Assembly: GCF_001905825.1 (NCBI RefSeq)
Contig: NZ_LIVV01000009.1
Span: forward strand, 372,001 to 436,000
Direction: 5' to 3'
Length of the DNA: 64,000 nucleotides
Source: Streptomyces sp. CB02009
GTDB taxonomy: Bacteria; Actinomycetota; Actinomycetes; Streptomycetales; Streptomycetaceae
Positions 49,838 to 57,393 of this stretch are shown piece after piece. The translations under genes and the position numbers were made by a program. The notes beneath the pieces are model-generated. The model was not told where the DNA came from, ran no database searches, and saw only the letters and a list, made by a program, of their open reading frames with translations. Position 1 is the stretch's first letter. Each line of letters opens with the position of its first letter.

Positions 49838-50322
49838 CAGTCCAGGGCGCCGCCGCGCAGCCGCTCGATCTGCGCGGCGCTGATCTCGACGGTGCGCCGC
49901 ATATGGGCGATGAGCAGGGCGAGCTCGGCGTCGCTGTAGACGTCGAACATCGTGCCCCAGGTGCTGTTGAGCTTGCGCCACAGAGCCCCGAGTTCGGCGA
50001 CGCGCTCGGGCACGAGGGCCACCAGTACCCGGCGCCGGTCCTCGGTGTCCCGCTCGCGCGTGACGTAGCCGGACCGTTCCAGGCGGTCGACGAGCCGGGT
50101 CGCGGAGCCGGTGGTGAGCCCGGTCAGCTCGGCGACCCGCCCGGTGGTCACCGGCCCCTCCTCCAGACTGAGCAGGTTCAGGCACTGCACATCGGTCGGG
50201 TGGAGCCCCAGGCGGTCGGCGACGGCCTGGTTGAACAGGGCGTACGCCGCCATGTAGCGGCGGGCCTCCCCGTACAGCTCGGTCATCAGGGCCCCGCGCC
50301 GGCCTGAACTCTTCTGCGTCAT
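49837..50322 (-). CDS. MarR-family transcriptional regulator
   Basis: 161 aa. Winged HTH: HPTDVQCLNLLSLEEGPVTT, RVAELTGLTTGSATRLVDRL and the wing RDTEDRRRVLVALV. No Shine-Dalgarno site is present; TACAAT (minus strand, 50334-50329) ends six bases before the ATG, so the mRNA is most likely leaderless. The palindrome TCTGCGTCATGCAGA spans the start codon, allowing tight autorepression, and a matching site controls the NmrA-like gene 2 kb away. Probable ligand: a phenolic or quinone-like compound (inference from family). Confidence 0.88.
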   Translation of the reverse strand: MTQKSSGRRGALMTELYGEARRYMAAYALFNQAVADRLGLHPTDVQCLNLLSLEEGPVTTGRVAELTGLTTGSATRLVDRLERSGYVTRERDTEDRRRVLVALVPERVAELGALWRKLNSTWGTMFDVYSDAELALLIAHMRRTVEISAAQIERLRGGALD

Positions 50323-50327
50323 GCAGA
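50313..50327. promoter_or_regulatory. MarR autoregulatory operator over the start codon
   Basis: TCTGCGTCATGCAGA: TCTGC/GCAGA arms with centre GTCAT. It contains the minus-strand ATG (50322-50320) and follows the -10 box directly. It differs from the site at 48091-48105 at only two central positions. Confidence 0.65.
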
Positions 50328-50363
50328 GATTGTACGAACCGGACACCGCCCCCGCCCCGACCC

Positions 50364-50924
50364 TCAGGGGGCCTCGGCGGTCAGATAGCGCTGCACGGTC
50401 GGGCCCAGCCAGGCCACGACCTCCTCGGGCGTCATCTCGACGAGCGGCGACAGCCGCAGGACATAGCGGGTGAGCGCCATGCCGAGGATCTGGGACGCGA
50501 CGAGCGCCGCCCGCCGCGGCGCCTCCTCCGGGTCGGGGCAGACCCCCCGGGTGACGGGCCCGAGCTGCTCGGCGAAGACCGCCCGCATCCGCTCCGCCCC
50601 GGCCTCGTTGGTTACCCCCACCCGCAGGAGCCCGGTGAGGACGTCGTCCCGCTCCCAGCGCTCCAGGAAGTGGGTGACCAGGACGGCCCCGATGTGCCGC
50701 GCGGGCAGGCCGCCCAGCTCGGGCAGGTGCAGCTCGATCTCCGAGGCGGCGGCGAACAGGCCCTCCTTGTTGCCGTAGTAGCGCATGACCATCGACGGAT
50801 CGATCCCGGCGTCCCGGGCGATGGCCCGGATGGTGGCGCGGTCGTACCCGTCGGAGGCGAAGCGCTCGCGGGCGGCCTCCAGGATGGCGGCTCTGGTGGC
50901 GTCGGAACGGCGGGCGGTCGTCAT
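50364..50924 (-). CDS. TetR-family transcriptional repressor
   Basis: 186 aa. HTH in residues about 10-55 (ATRAAILEAARERFASDGYD, then IRAIARDAGIDPSMVMRYYGNKEGLF). The C-domain matches TetR_C_17-like actinobacterial repressors. On the minus strand TACAGT ends seven bases before the ATG, indicating a leaderless transcript. It is divergent from the flavin monooxygenase, and the 115-bp region between them is filled with 14-bp repeats CCAAC-N4-GTTGR, almost certainly its operators. Confidence 0.9.
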   Translation of the reverse strand: MTTARRSDATRAAILEAARERFASDGYDRATIRAIARDAGIDPSMVMRYYGNKEGLFAAASEIELHLPELGGLPARHIGAVLVTHFLERWERDDVLTGLLRVGVTNEAGAERMRAVFAEQLGPVTRGVCPDPEEAPRRAALVASQILGMALTRYVLRLSPLVEMTPEEVVAWLGPTVQRYLTAEAP

Positions 50925-50925
50925 A

Positions 50926-51023
50926 CCAACAACTGTAGGCCAACGGGCGTTGACATTCCATCAGGGCGGCCTCTATCGTTGCCAACAAGCGTTGACCAAC
51001 AGCCGTTGGCCAACGGCCGTGGG
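50926..51023. promoter_or_regulatory. Phased array of 14-bp TetR operators over a TTGACA promoter
   Basis: Units with CCAAC-N4-GTTGR (or decayed right arm) start at 50926, 50940, 50982, 50996 and 51010; all starts differ by multiples of 14. The 50996 unit CCAACAGCCGTTGG is a perfect palindrome. Within them lies a promoter for the monooxygenase: TTGACA (50950-50955), 18-bp spacer, TATCGT (50974-50979). The units cover the -35 box, the expected start point and the TetR gene's own start. Confidence 0.75.
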
Positions 51024-51039
51024 CACCCTGGAGGCAGCC

Positions 51040-52509
51040 ATGAGCACCGCGGACACACCCGAGACCCCCCGCACCACCGAGAGCACCGGGCGCACCGCCC
51101 CGACGGACACCCAGGTCCTCGTCATCGGCGCCGGCCCCACCGGCCTGCTCCTCGCCGGCGACCTCGCCACCGCCGGCATCGACGTCACCCTCGTCGAGCG
51201 CCGCCCGCACGGCCTCGCCAACATGACCCGCGCCTTCGGCGTCCACGCCCGCACCCTGGAGCAGCTCGACGCCCGCGGCCTCGCGGACGAGCTCGTCGCC
51301 ACCGGCACGACCCTCGGCACCGCACGGCTCTTCGGCCGACTGGACCTCGACCTCACCCGACTGCCCAGCCGCTTCAACCACCTGCTCGTCACCCCGCAGT
51401 ACGAGGTCGAGCGCCTCCTGGAGCGCCGGGCCGAGTCCGCCGGCGTCACCTTCCGCTACGGCACGGAGCTGCGCGGACTCCACCAGGACACCGACACGGT
51501 GACAGCCGAGTTCACCGACCCGGACGGCACCCCGCTCACCCTCACCGCCCGCCACCTGGTCGGCACCGACGGCGTCCGCAGCGCCGTCCGCACCGCCCTG
51601 GGCCTGCCCTTCCCCGGCGGATCCGTGATCCGCTCCCTCGTCCTCGCCGACGTCCGCCTCGCGGAGGAGCCGGCCGACGCCTTCAGCGTCAGCGGCTCCG
51701 GCGACACCTTCGCCTTCCTCGCCCCCTTCGGCGACGGCTGGTACCGGGTCATGGGCTGGAGCCGCACCCGCCAGGTCCCCGACACCGAACCCGTCGACCT
51801 GGACGAGATCCGCGAGATCACCCGCCGCGCACTCGGCACCGACCTCGGCATGCACGACCCCCGCTGGATCTCCCGCTTCCACAGCGACGAGCGCCAGGTC
51901 CCCTCGTACCGCGTGGGCCGGGTCCTCCTCGCCGGAGACGCCGCCCACGTCCACTCCCCCGCCGGCGGCCAGGGCATGAACACCGGGCTCCAGGACGCCG
52001 CCAACCTCTCCTGGAAACTCACCGCCGTCCTGCGCGGCGACGCCCCCGACCCCGAAGCCCTCCTCGACAGCTACCAGTCCGAGCGCCACCCCGTCGGCGC
52101 CGCCGTACTCCGCACCAGCGGCGCGCTCGTGCGCCTCGCGATGGCCCACACCCCGCTCACCCGCGCCGCCCGCGCCCTCGCCGCCCGACTCCTGAGCGTG
52201 CTGCGACCCGCCTCCACCCGCGCCATGGGCATGATCAGCGGACTCGGCATCGCGTACGCGCCCCCGACCGGCTCCAAGCGCCCGGCCGGCCGCCGCGCAC
52301 CGGACGTACGACTCCGCGAAGGCCGCCTCCACGAACTGCTGCGCGCGGGCGAGTTCGTCCTGATCACCCCCGAGGGCGAGGCGCCGCCCCTCCCGAAGAC
52401 GGCCCCGGTCTCCCCCGAGCACCTGGTCCGGGCCACCTGGACGGACCCGGCAAAGAAGACCGCGGTACTCGTCCGCCCCGACGGCTACATCCACTGGACG
52501 AACGGCTGA
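51040..52509 (+). CDS. FAD-dependent aromatic-type monooxygenase (PHBH fold)
   Basis: 489 aa from ATG with GGAGG six bases upstream. Motifs in order: VIGAGPTGLLLAGDLATAG (FAD, about residue 28), LVGTDGVRSAVR (DG motif, about 175) and LLAGDAAHVHSPAGGQGMN (GD motif, about 300); the C-terminus ends VRPDGYIHWT as in class A hydroxylases of the RdmE/PgaE/rifampicin-monooxygenase type. Likely a detoxifying or polyketide-tailoring enzyme. Strong operator array and perfect -35 upstream suggest induction by a xenobiotic or antibiotic sensed by the divergent TetR. Confidence 0.88.
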   Translation: MSTADTPETPRTTESTGRTAPTDTQVLVIGAGPTGLLLAGDLATAGIDVTLVERRPHGLANMTRAFGVHARTLEQLDARGLADELVATGTTLGTARLFGRLDLDLTRLPSRFNHLLVTPQYEVERLLERRAESAGVTFRYGTELRGLHQDTDTVTAEFTDPDGTPLTLTARHLVGTDGVRSAVRTALGLPFPGGSVIRSLVLADVRLAEEPADAFSVSGSGDTFAFLAPFGDGWYRVMGWSRTRQVPDTEPVDLDEIREITRRALGTDLGMHDPRWISRFHSDERQVPSYRVGRVLLAGDAAHVHSPAGGQGMNTGLQDAANLSWKLTAVLRGDAPDPEALLDSYQSERHPVGAAVLRTSGALVRLAMAHTPLTRAARALAARLLSVLRPASTRAMGMISGLGIAYAPPTGSKRPAGRRAPDVRLREGRLHELLRAGEFVLITPEGEAPPLPKTAPVSPEHLVRATWTDPAKKTAVLVRPDGYIHWTNG

Positions 52510-52514
52510 ACCCC

Positions 52515-53021
52515 TCAGAAGACGTAGAGGTCACCCGTGGCGAGCACCAGCACCCGATGCCGGTCGTTCGCCGGATTCCGGTCCGCCACCCCGTCCCGCC
52601 AGGCCGTGGTGACGTCCACGGTCAGCTCGTCCGGAAGGCCCGCGGTCCGCAGGTCGAGCACCAGCTCACCGGCGCCCCCCGCGGCCGGCAGCTCACCCGT
52701 CCGGCAGGAGACCACCCGGTCGCTGCTCCACAGACAGGCCTCGGGCAGCTCCTGACCACCCGCCATCGGCACCGAGAACGCGAGCCGGACCGTCGCCTGG
52801 GAGAGATCGGCGGGACCGAAGTTCTCACTGACCAGCCACACCCCGACCTGCCCGCCCCAGAGGGAGACATGACCGTGATGGGACAGATCCGCCTCGGGCC
52901 CCACCACCGGCCCCACGGCACCGGCACTCGCACCCGCGCCCATCACCACCGCGGCCGCGAGGGCGACCCCGAGCACAGCCTTCCGCAATCCACGCATAAG
53001 CACAAAATAACCACAGAACAT
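52515..53021 (-). CDS. Secreted protein of unknown function
   Basis: 168 aa from ATG at 53021, chosen for the ideal AGGAG five bases upstream; an internal ATG at 52997 is the alternative. The signal peptide (VLMRGLRKAVLGVALAAAVV, cleavage near GASAGA) leads to a beta-rich mature domain with one Cys pair (PEACLWSSDRVVSCRTGEL) and a C-terminus NDRHRVLVLATGDLYVF. No family recognised; it resembles DUF11/CARDB-like beta-sandwich proteins only vaguely. Convergent with the monooxygenase gene with a five-base gap and no terminator. Confidence 0.65.
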   Translation of the reverse strand: MFCGYFVLMRGLRKAVLGVALAAAVVMGAGASAGAVGPVVGPEADLSHHGHVSLWGGQVGVWLVSENFGPADLSQATVRLAFSVPMAGGQELPEACLWSSDRVVSCRTGELPAAGGAGELVLDLRTAGLPDELTVDVTTAWRDGVADRNPANDRHRVLVLATGDLYVF

Positions 53022-53160
53022 CTGATCTCCTGACAACCTCTCAGCCAGCGTGTCCCCCGGGCGGACGACCCCCCACACACCGCGCCCCGCCCGATCGACG
53101 CCGCCTATCCTTGGCCGGGCGATCGACCCCATCGACCACCTGCGCGAGGAGCACGACGTC

Positions 53161-53925
53161 ATGACCGCCCCCGGTACCCCCATCGCCGTCATCACCGGAG
53201 CGAGCAGCGGAATCGGCGCCGCCACGGCCAGGCAGCTCGCCGCCGCCGGCTACCGCGTGGTACTCACCGCCCGCCGCAAGGACCGCATCGAGGAACTGGC
53301 CGCCGAGATCAACGAGGCCGGCCACCAGGCCACCGCCTACGCCCTCGACGTCACCGACCGCACCGCCGTCGACGAGTTCGCCACGGCCTTCCAGACCCTC
53401 GCCGTCCTCGTCAACAACGCCGGCGGCGCCCTCGGCGCCGACCCCGTCGCCACCGGCGACCCCGCCGACTGGCGCCAGATGTACGAGGTCAACGTCATCG
53501 GCACGCTCCACATGACCCAGGCCCTGCTCCCGGCCCTCACCGCGAGCGGCGACGGCACCGTCGTCGTCCTCTCCTCGACCGCCGGCCACTCCACCTACGA
53601 GGGCGGCGCCGGCTACGTCGTCGCGAAGAACGGCGCCCGCGTCCTCGCCGAAACCCTCCGCCTGGAGATCGTCGGCACCCCGGTCCGCGTCATCGAGATC
53701 GCCCCCGGCATGGTCAAGACCGACGAGTTCGCCACCACCCGCTTCCGCGGCGACACCGAGAAGGCCGCCAAGGTCTACGCCGGCGTGACCGAACCCCTCA
53801 CCGCGGACGACGTGGCCGACACCATCACCTGGGCCTGCACCCGCCCCCCGCACGTCAACATCGACCTCCTGGTCGTCCGCCCCCGCGCCCAGGCCTCCAA
53901 CACCAAGGTCCACCGCGACCTCTGA
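53161..53925 (+). CDS. Short-chain dehydrogenase/reductase (SDR)
   Basis: 254 aa from ATG with GAGGAG nine bases upstream. Classical SDR motifs: VITGASSGIGAATARQLAAAG (cofactor TGxxxGxG), VLVNNAGGAL (NNAG), VVLSSTAGHSTYEGGAGYVVAKNG (catalytic Ser and YxxxK variant: Tyr-Val-Val-Ala-Lys) and APGMVKTDEF. NADP preference is suggested by ARRKDR after beta-2. Substrate unknown. It sits between a secreted protein gene and the RtcB gene, both on the other strand. Confidence 0.9.
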   Translation: MTAPGTPIAVITGASSGIGAATARQLAAAGYRVVLTARRKDRIEELAAEINEAGHQATAYALDVTDRTAVDEFATAFQTLAVLVNNAGGALGADPVATGDPADWRQMYEVNVIGTLHMTQALLPALTASGDGTVVVLSSTAGHSTYEGGAGYVVAKNGARVLAETLRLEIVGTPVRVIEIAPGMVKTDEFATTRFRGDTEKAAKVYAGVTEPLTADDVADTITWACTRPPHVNIDLLVVRPRAQASNTKVHRDL

Positions 53926-54033
53926 CACCACGCCGCCGACGTCCACGTTCGGGTGAGCCGGCTGGATCACGCTTCCGAGGGCAGGGCAGGCTCCCCTGCC
54001 GCCCGAAGAACCCACGCGCCGCCGCTCAGACAA

Positions 54034-54067
54034 GTGGGGCCTGGTGCACATGCGCACCAGGCCCCAC
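54034..54067. terminator. Bidirectional hairpin terminator
   Basis: GTGGGGCCTGGTGC (54034-54047), loop ACATGC, GCACCAGGCCCCAC (54054-54067): perfect 14-bp stem between convergent SDR and RtcB genes. Confidence 0.8.
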
Positions 54068-54079
54068 CGACAAGCAGCC

Positions 54080-55273
54080 TCACCCCTTCACACAGATGAC
54101 CTGCTTCAGCTTGGCGACGACCTCCACCAGGTCCCGCTGCTGCTCGATGACCTTCTCGATCGGCTTGTACGCCCCCGGGATCTCGTCCACGACGCCGGAG
54201 TCCTTACGGCACTCCACACCCCGCGTCTGCTCCTCAAGGTCGCGCGTCGAGAAGCGCTTCTTCGCAGCGCTCCGGCTCATCTTCCGGCCCGCGCCGTGCG
54301 AGGCCGAGTTGAAGGACGCCGCGTTGCCCAGGCCCTTCACGATGTACGAACCGGTGCCCATCGAGCCCGGGATGATCCCGAACTCCCCGGAGCCTGCCCG
54401 GATCGCGCCCTTCCGGGTGACCAGCAGGTCCATGCCCTCGTACCGCTCCTCCGCCACGTAGTTGTGGTGGCAGGAGATCACCTGGTCGAAGGTCACCCGG
54501 GCCTTGCGGAACTCCCGGCGGACGACCTCCTGGAAGAGCGCCATCATGATCGCGCGGTTGTACTTCGCGTACTCCTGGGCCCAGAAGAGGTCGTGCCGGT
54601 AGGACGCCATCTGCGGCGTGTCCGCGACGAACACCGCGAGGTCGCGATCAACGAGGCCCTGGTTGTGGGGCAGCTTCTGCGCTTCACCGATGTGGAACTC
54701 CGCGAGTTCCTTGCCGATGTTCCGCGAGCCCGAGTGCAGCATGAGCCATACCGAATCGGACGTATCGACACATAGCTCCACAAAATGATTCCCCGAGCCA
54801 AGGGTTCCCATCTGCAGAGCAGCGCGCTCCCGGCGGAACTTGACCGCATCCGCCACCCCGTCGAACCGCGACCAGAAGTCGTCCCACCCCGACGTCGGGA
54901 ACTGGTAGAGCCGCCCCGGGTCCACCTCCGACCGGTGCAGGCCCCGGCCCACCGGAATCGCCTGCTCGATCTTCGAGCGGAGCCTCGACAGGTCACCCGG
55001 CAGGTCGTTCGCCGTCAGGGAGGACTTGACCGCCGACATGCCGCAGCCGATGTCCACACCGACCGCCGCGGGGCAGACCGCCCCCTGCATCGCGATCACC
55101 GAACCGACCGTCGCGCCCTTGCCGTAGTGCACGTCGGGCATCACGGCGAGGCCCTTGATCCACGGCAGCGTCGCCACGTTCTGCAGCTGCTGCATGGCAC
55201 CGCCCTCCACCGTGGCGGGGTCGGCCCACATCCGGATCGGAACTTTCGCCCCCGGTACCTCTACGTACGACAT
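54080..55273 (-). CDS. rtcB: RtcB-type RNA ligase
   Basis: 397 aa from ATG at 55273. Conserved RtcB signatures: MPDVHYGKGATVGSV, GVDIGCGMSAVK (metal-binding Cys), GTLGSGNHFVEL, LHSGSRNIGK, SCHHNYVAEE, PGSMGTGSY and SHGAGRKMSR with the guanylated His near residue 325. It should seal RNA 2',3'-cyclic phosphate or 3'-phosphate to 5'-OH ends using GTP and Mn. No archease, RtcA or RtcR gene is adjacent, and the substrate is open. Slightly A/T-richer codons near residues 160-175 break the usual G/C bias. Confidence 0.93.
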   Translation of the reverse strand: MSYVEVPGAKVPIRMWADPATVEGGAMQQLQNVATLPWIKGLAVMPDVHYGKGATVGSVIAMQGAVCPAAVGVDIGCGMSAVKSSLTANDLPGDLSRLRSKIEQAIPVGRGLHRSEVDPGRLYQFPTSGWDDFWSRFDGVADAVKFRRERAALQMGTLGSGNHFVELCVDTSDSVWLMLHSGSRNIGKELAEFHIGEAQKLPHNQGLVDRDLAVFVADTPQMASYRHDLFWAQEYAKYNRAIMMALFQEVVRREFRKARVTFDQVISCHHNYVAEERYEGMDLLVTRKGAIRAGSGEFGIIPGSMGTGSYIVKGLGNAASFNSASHGAGRKMSRSAAKKRFSTRDLEEQTRGVECRKDSGVVDEIPGAYKPIEKVIEQQRDLVEVVAKLKQVICVKG

Positions 55274-55447
55274 ACTCCCTCGATTCCCCCGAAAAGTCTG
55301 ATAACGCAAAAACCGGCGCCAAAGCCCGTACAGGTGACAGCGGACCGGCATCAACAGCTGCGTGTGCGATAGACATTGTGTCCATCGGCCGGGTTCGCGC
55401 GGCAAACAGTTTTCGGGAAAGACCTCGGGAGAAGGGAGCCTGGGAGC

Positions 55448-56413
55448 GTGCAGCGAAAGAGGTACACCCCCGGCCGCACCGGGTCCACGGCTCGTACCGC
55501 CGTCGTCCTCGCACTCGGCCTCGGCCTCGGAATCGGCCTCACGGGCTGCTCGTCCGGCACCCCGGCCGACGACATCGCCGTCGACGCCAAGGCAGGCCCC
55601 GCCGCGGCCGTCGCGCCCCCGGGCCGCTACCGCACGCTCTTCGAGCCCTGCGGCGCCGTCCCCCAGGCGACGCTCAAGGACCTGCTCCCGGGCGCAGCCG
55701 CCCTCGCCGACGCCGAGCGCGACAAGGCGTACCGCGGTGTCGCCTCCGTGACGTACGACACCGACCGGCGGGTGGGCTGCACCTGGAAGGCGGACACCCC
55801 GGACATCTCGCACCGGCTGGCGCTCGACATCGAGCGGGTCGTCTCGTACGACACCGCCGTCAGCGACGACGACCGGGCGCAGGAGGTGTACGTCCGCAAG
55901 CAGCTCGCGGCGGGCATCCCGCTGCCCCCGACCGCGCCGCCGACCACCGCGCCGCCGGCCACCACCCCGCCCACGACGACGCCCTCGGCCCCGGTGTCAC
56001 CGGGCAGCCCCACGGCGAGCGGCCCGGTCCCGGGCGCGACGCAGGCGGCGGCCGGGACGGCGGGTGCGGAGACCAAGCCCGGTGACGCCGCCGGCGCCCC
56101 GTCGGGCAAGCCCCCCGCTGGGGCCACCGCGCCCTCCTCCGGAGCCACGCCCTCGGGCCCCTCCCCGACCGGGCTCGAGCCCCGCGTCCTCCCGGGCCTC
56201 GGGAACGTCGCGTACCTCGACGACACGCTGAGCACGGTCGGCGCGAACGGCCATCAGCGTGCCGTGAGCGTGGTGTTCCGCACATCCAACGTCATCGTGA
56301 CCGTCTCGTACCGGGAGCAGACGACGGGTTTGGCCGAGGCCCCGGACAGCGCGGAGCTGCAGGAAAAGGCCCGGAATCTGGCCCGGCTGCTCGCGGAGCG
56401 CCTGGAGGAGTAG
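55448..56413 (+). CDS. DUF3558-like lipoprotein with Pro/Thr-rich insert
   Basis: 321 aa from GTG at 55448. Signal peptide with lipobox GLTGC (lipid Cys 34); an N-terminal DUF3558-like half (FEPCGAVPQATLKDLLPGA, RRVGCTWKADTP, with a Cys pair), then a 100-residue Pro/Thr/Ala/Gly linker, and a second half (LGNVAYLDDTLSTVG..., FRTSNVIVTVSYREQTT). It is 88 bases upstream of a second, shorter DUF3558 lipoprotein. Surface-exposed, function unknown. The GTG has AAGGGAG about ten bases upstream; an in-frame ATG at 55376 is less likely. Confidence 0.82.
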   Translation: MQRKRYTPGRTGSTARTAVVLALGLGLGIGLTGCSSGTPADDIAVDAKAGPAAAVAPPGRYRTLFEPCGAVPQATLKDLLPGAAALADAERDKAYRGVASVTYDTDRRVGCTWKADTPDISHRLALDIERVVSYDTAVSDDDRAQEVYVRKQLAAGIPLPPTAPPTTAPPATTPPTTTPSAPVSPGSPTASGPVPGATQAAAGTAGAETKPGDAAGAPSGKPPAGATAPSSGATPSGPSPTGLEPRVLPGLGNVAYLDDTLSTVGANGHQRAVSVVFRTSNVIVTVSYREQTTGLAEAPDSAELQEKARNLARLLAERLEE

Positions 56414-56501
56414 CGGTCCGCACCCGCTCCGTGAGGGGAGGGACACCACGTAACGTGTCGGCGTACCGGCCGGACCCGTACGACAAGCGACTGAAGGAAC
56501 C

Positions 56502-57239
56502 ATGCAGCGAACAGCCCCGCGACTCACCCGCATACTCGCCTGCGCCGCCGTCCCGGTGATGCTCGTCGTCGCAGGCTGCTCCTCGGACTCCGGCGACAGC
56601 GGGTCCGGTGCGACGGGTTCGAAGGACAAGGCGTCCTCGTCGGCCTCGGCGACCCCTTCGCCCTCGCAGACGACGAAGGCGGTCGAGCTGGCGAAGTTCG
56701 CGAAGCTGCCGGCGGCGTGCAAGGCGATCGTCGCGAAGACGACGTCGTCGCTGGTGCCGAAGGCGAAGACGAAGAACGGCACGCCGGCCGTGTCCAGTGA
56801 CCTCGGCAGCCGGAGCGGCTGCTCGTGGAACGGTCTGGACGACAAGGGTGTGAAGGGTTCGCAGTACCGCTGGCTGGACGTGTCCTTCTACCGGTACGAG
56901 TCGGACGCCGCGCTCGGCAGTGGTCAGGAGCGTGCGCAGGAGAACCTGGCGAAGGAGCTCGCCAAGATCGAGGCGACCTCGGGCGCGAAGAAGCTCCGCA
57001 CCGCGACGGCGACGGGCATCGGCGACGAGGCGAAGTCGGTCGCGTACCAGCTGCGCAAGACGGACGAGGATTTCGTCTACGGGTCCATCGTGGCGCGCAC
57101 GGGCAATGTGTTGGTGCTGCTGTCGTACAACGGTGCCGGGTACGCGGGTGCGGACACCCCGTCGGACAAGACGATCATGAGTGGTGCGGTGAAGGCGGCC
57201 AAGGAGGCCGTCGCCGCGGTCGCCGCCGCGAACAAGTAG
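56502..57239 (+). CDS. DUF3558-family lipoprotein
   Basis: 245 aa. Lipobox VVAGC (lipid Cys 26), Ser/Thr/Asp-rich linker, then the DUF3558 domain with its Cys pair (LPAACKAIVAKTT and SRSGCSWNGLDD) and the conserved IGDEAKSVAYQLRKTDEDFV. Sister of the upstream gene. In Streptomyces these lipoproteins precede a DUF2637 protein as here; role unknown but probably cell envelope. Confidence 0.87.
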   Translation: MQRTAPRLTRILACAAVPVMLVVAGCSSDSGDSGSGATGSKDKASSSASATPSPSQTTKAVELAKFAKLPAACKAIVAKTTSSLVPKAKTKNGTPAVSSDLGSRSGCSWNGLDDKGVKGSQYRWLDVSFYRYESDAALGSGQERAQENLAKELAKIEATSGAKKLRTATATGIGDEAKSVAYQLRKTDEDFVYGSIVARTGNVLVLLSYNGAGYAGADTPSDKTIMSGAVKAAKEAVAAVAAANK

Positions 57240-57393
57240 GCGCGAGCGGCGCGGGCGAAGACCGACAACCGGTCGCAAACCCGCGCAGAGTGGCACGTCG
57301 ATGCGGAGCCCGTCCCTCCCCCGGGGGCCGGGCTTCGCGCACATGTGCCAGTCTGTGCGCGCGAGATGTCGATTGACGGGGAGGGGATCGCGG

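Noticed and set aside
49837..52494. 885-codon minus-strand frame spanning MarR, TetR and monooxygenase
   Set aside because: It joins the real MarR reading frame to antisense of other genes; only the MarR end (from 50322) is supported.
53041..54057. 338-codon minus-strand frame opposite the SDR gene
   Set aside because: Shadow of an SDR with all motifs on the plus strand; crosses the terminator region.
55376..55447. Upstream ATG start for the first DUF3558 lipoprotein
   Set aside because: It would place 24 extra residues before the basic signal-peptide n-region and overlap the divergent promoter; GTG at 55448 gives a normal lipoprotein signal.
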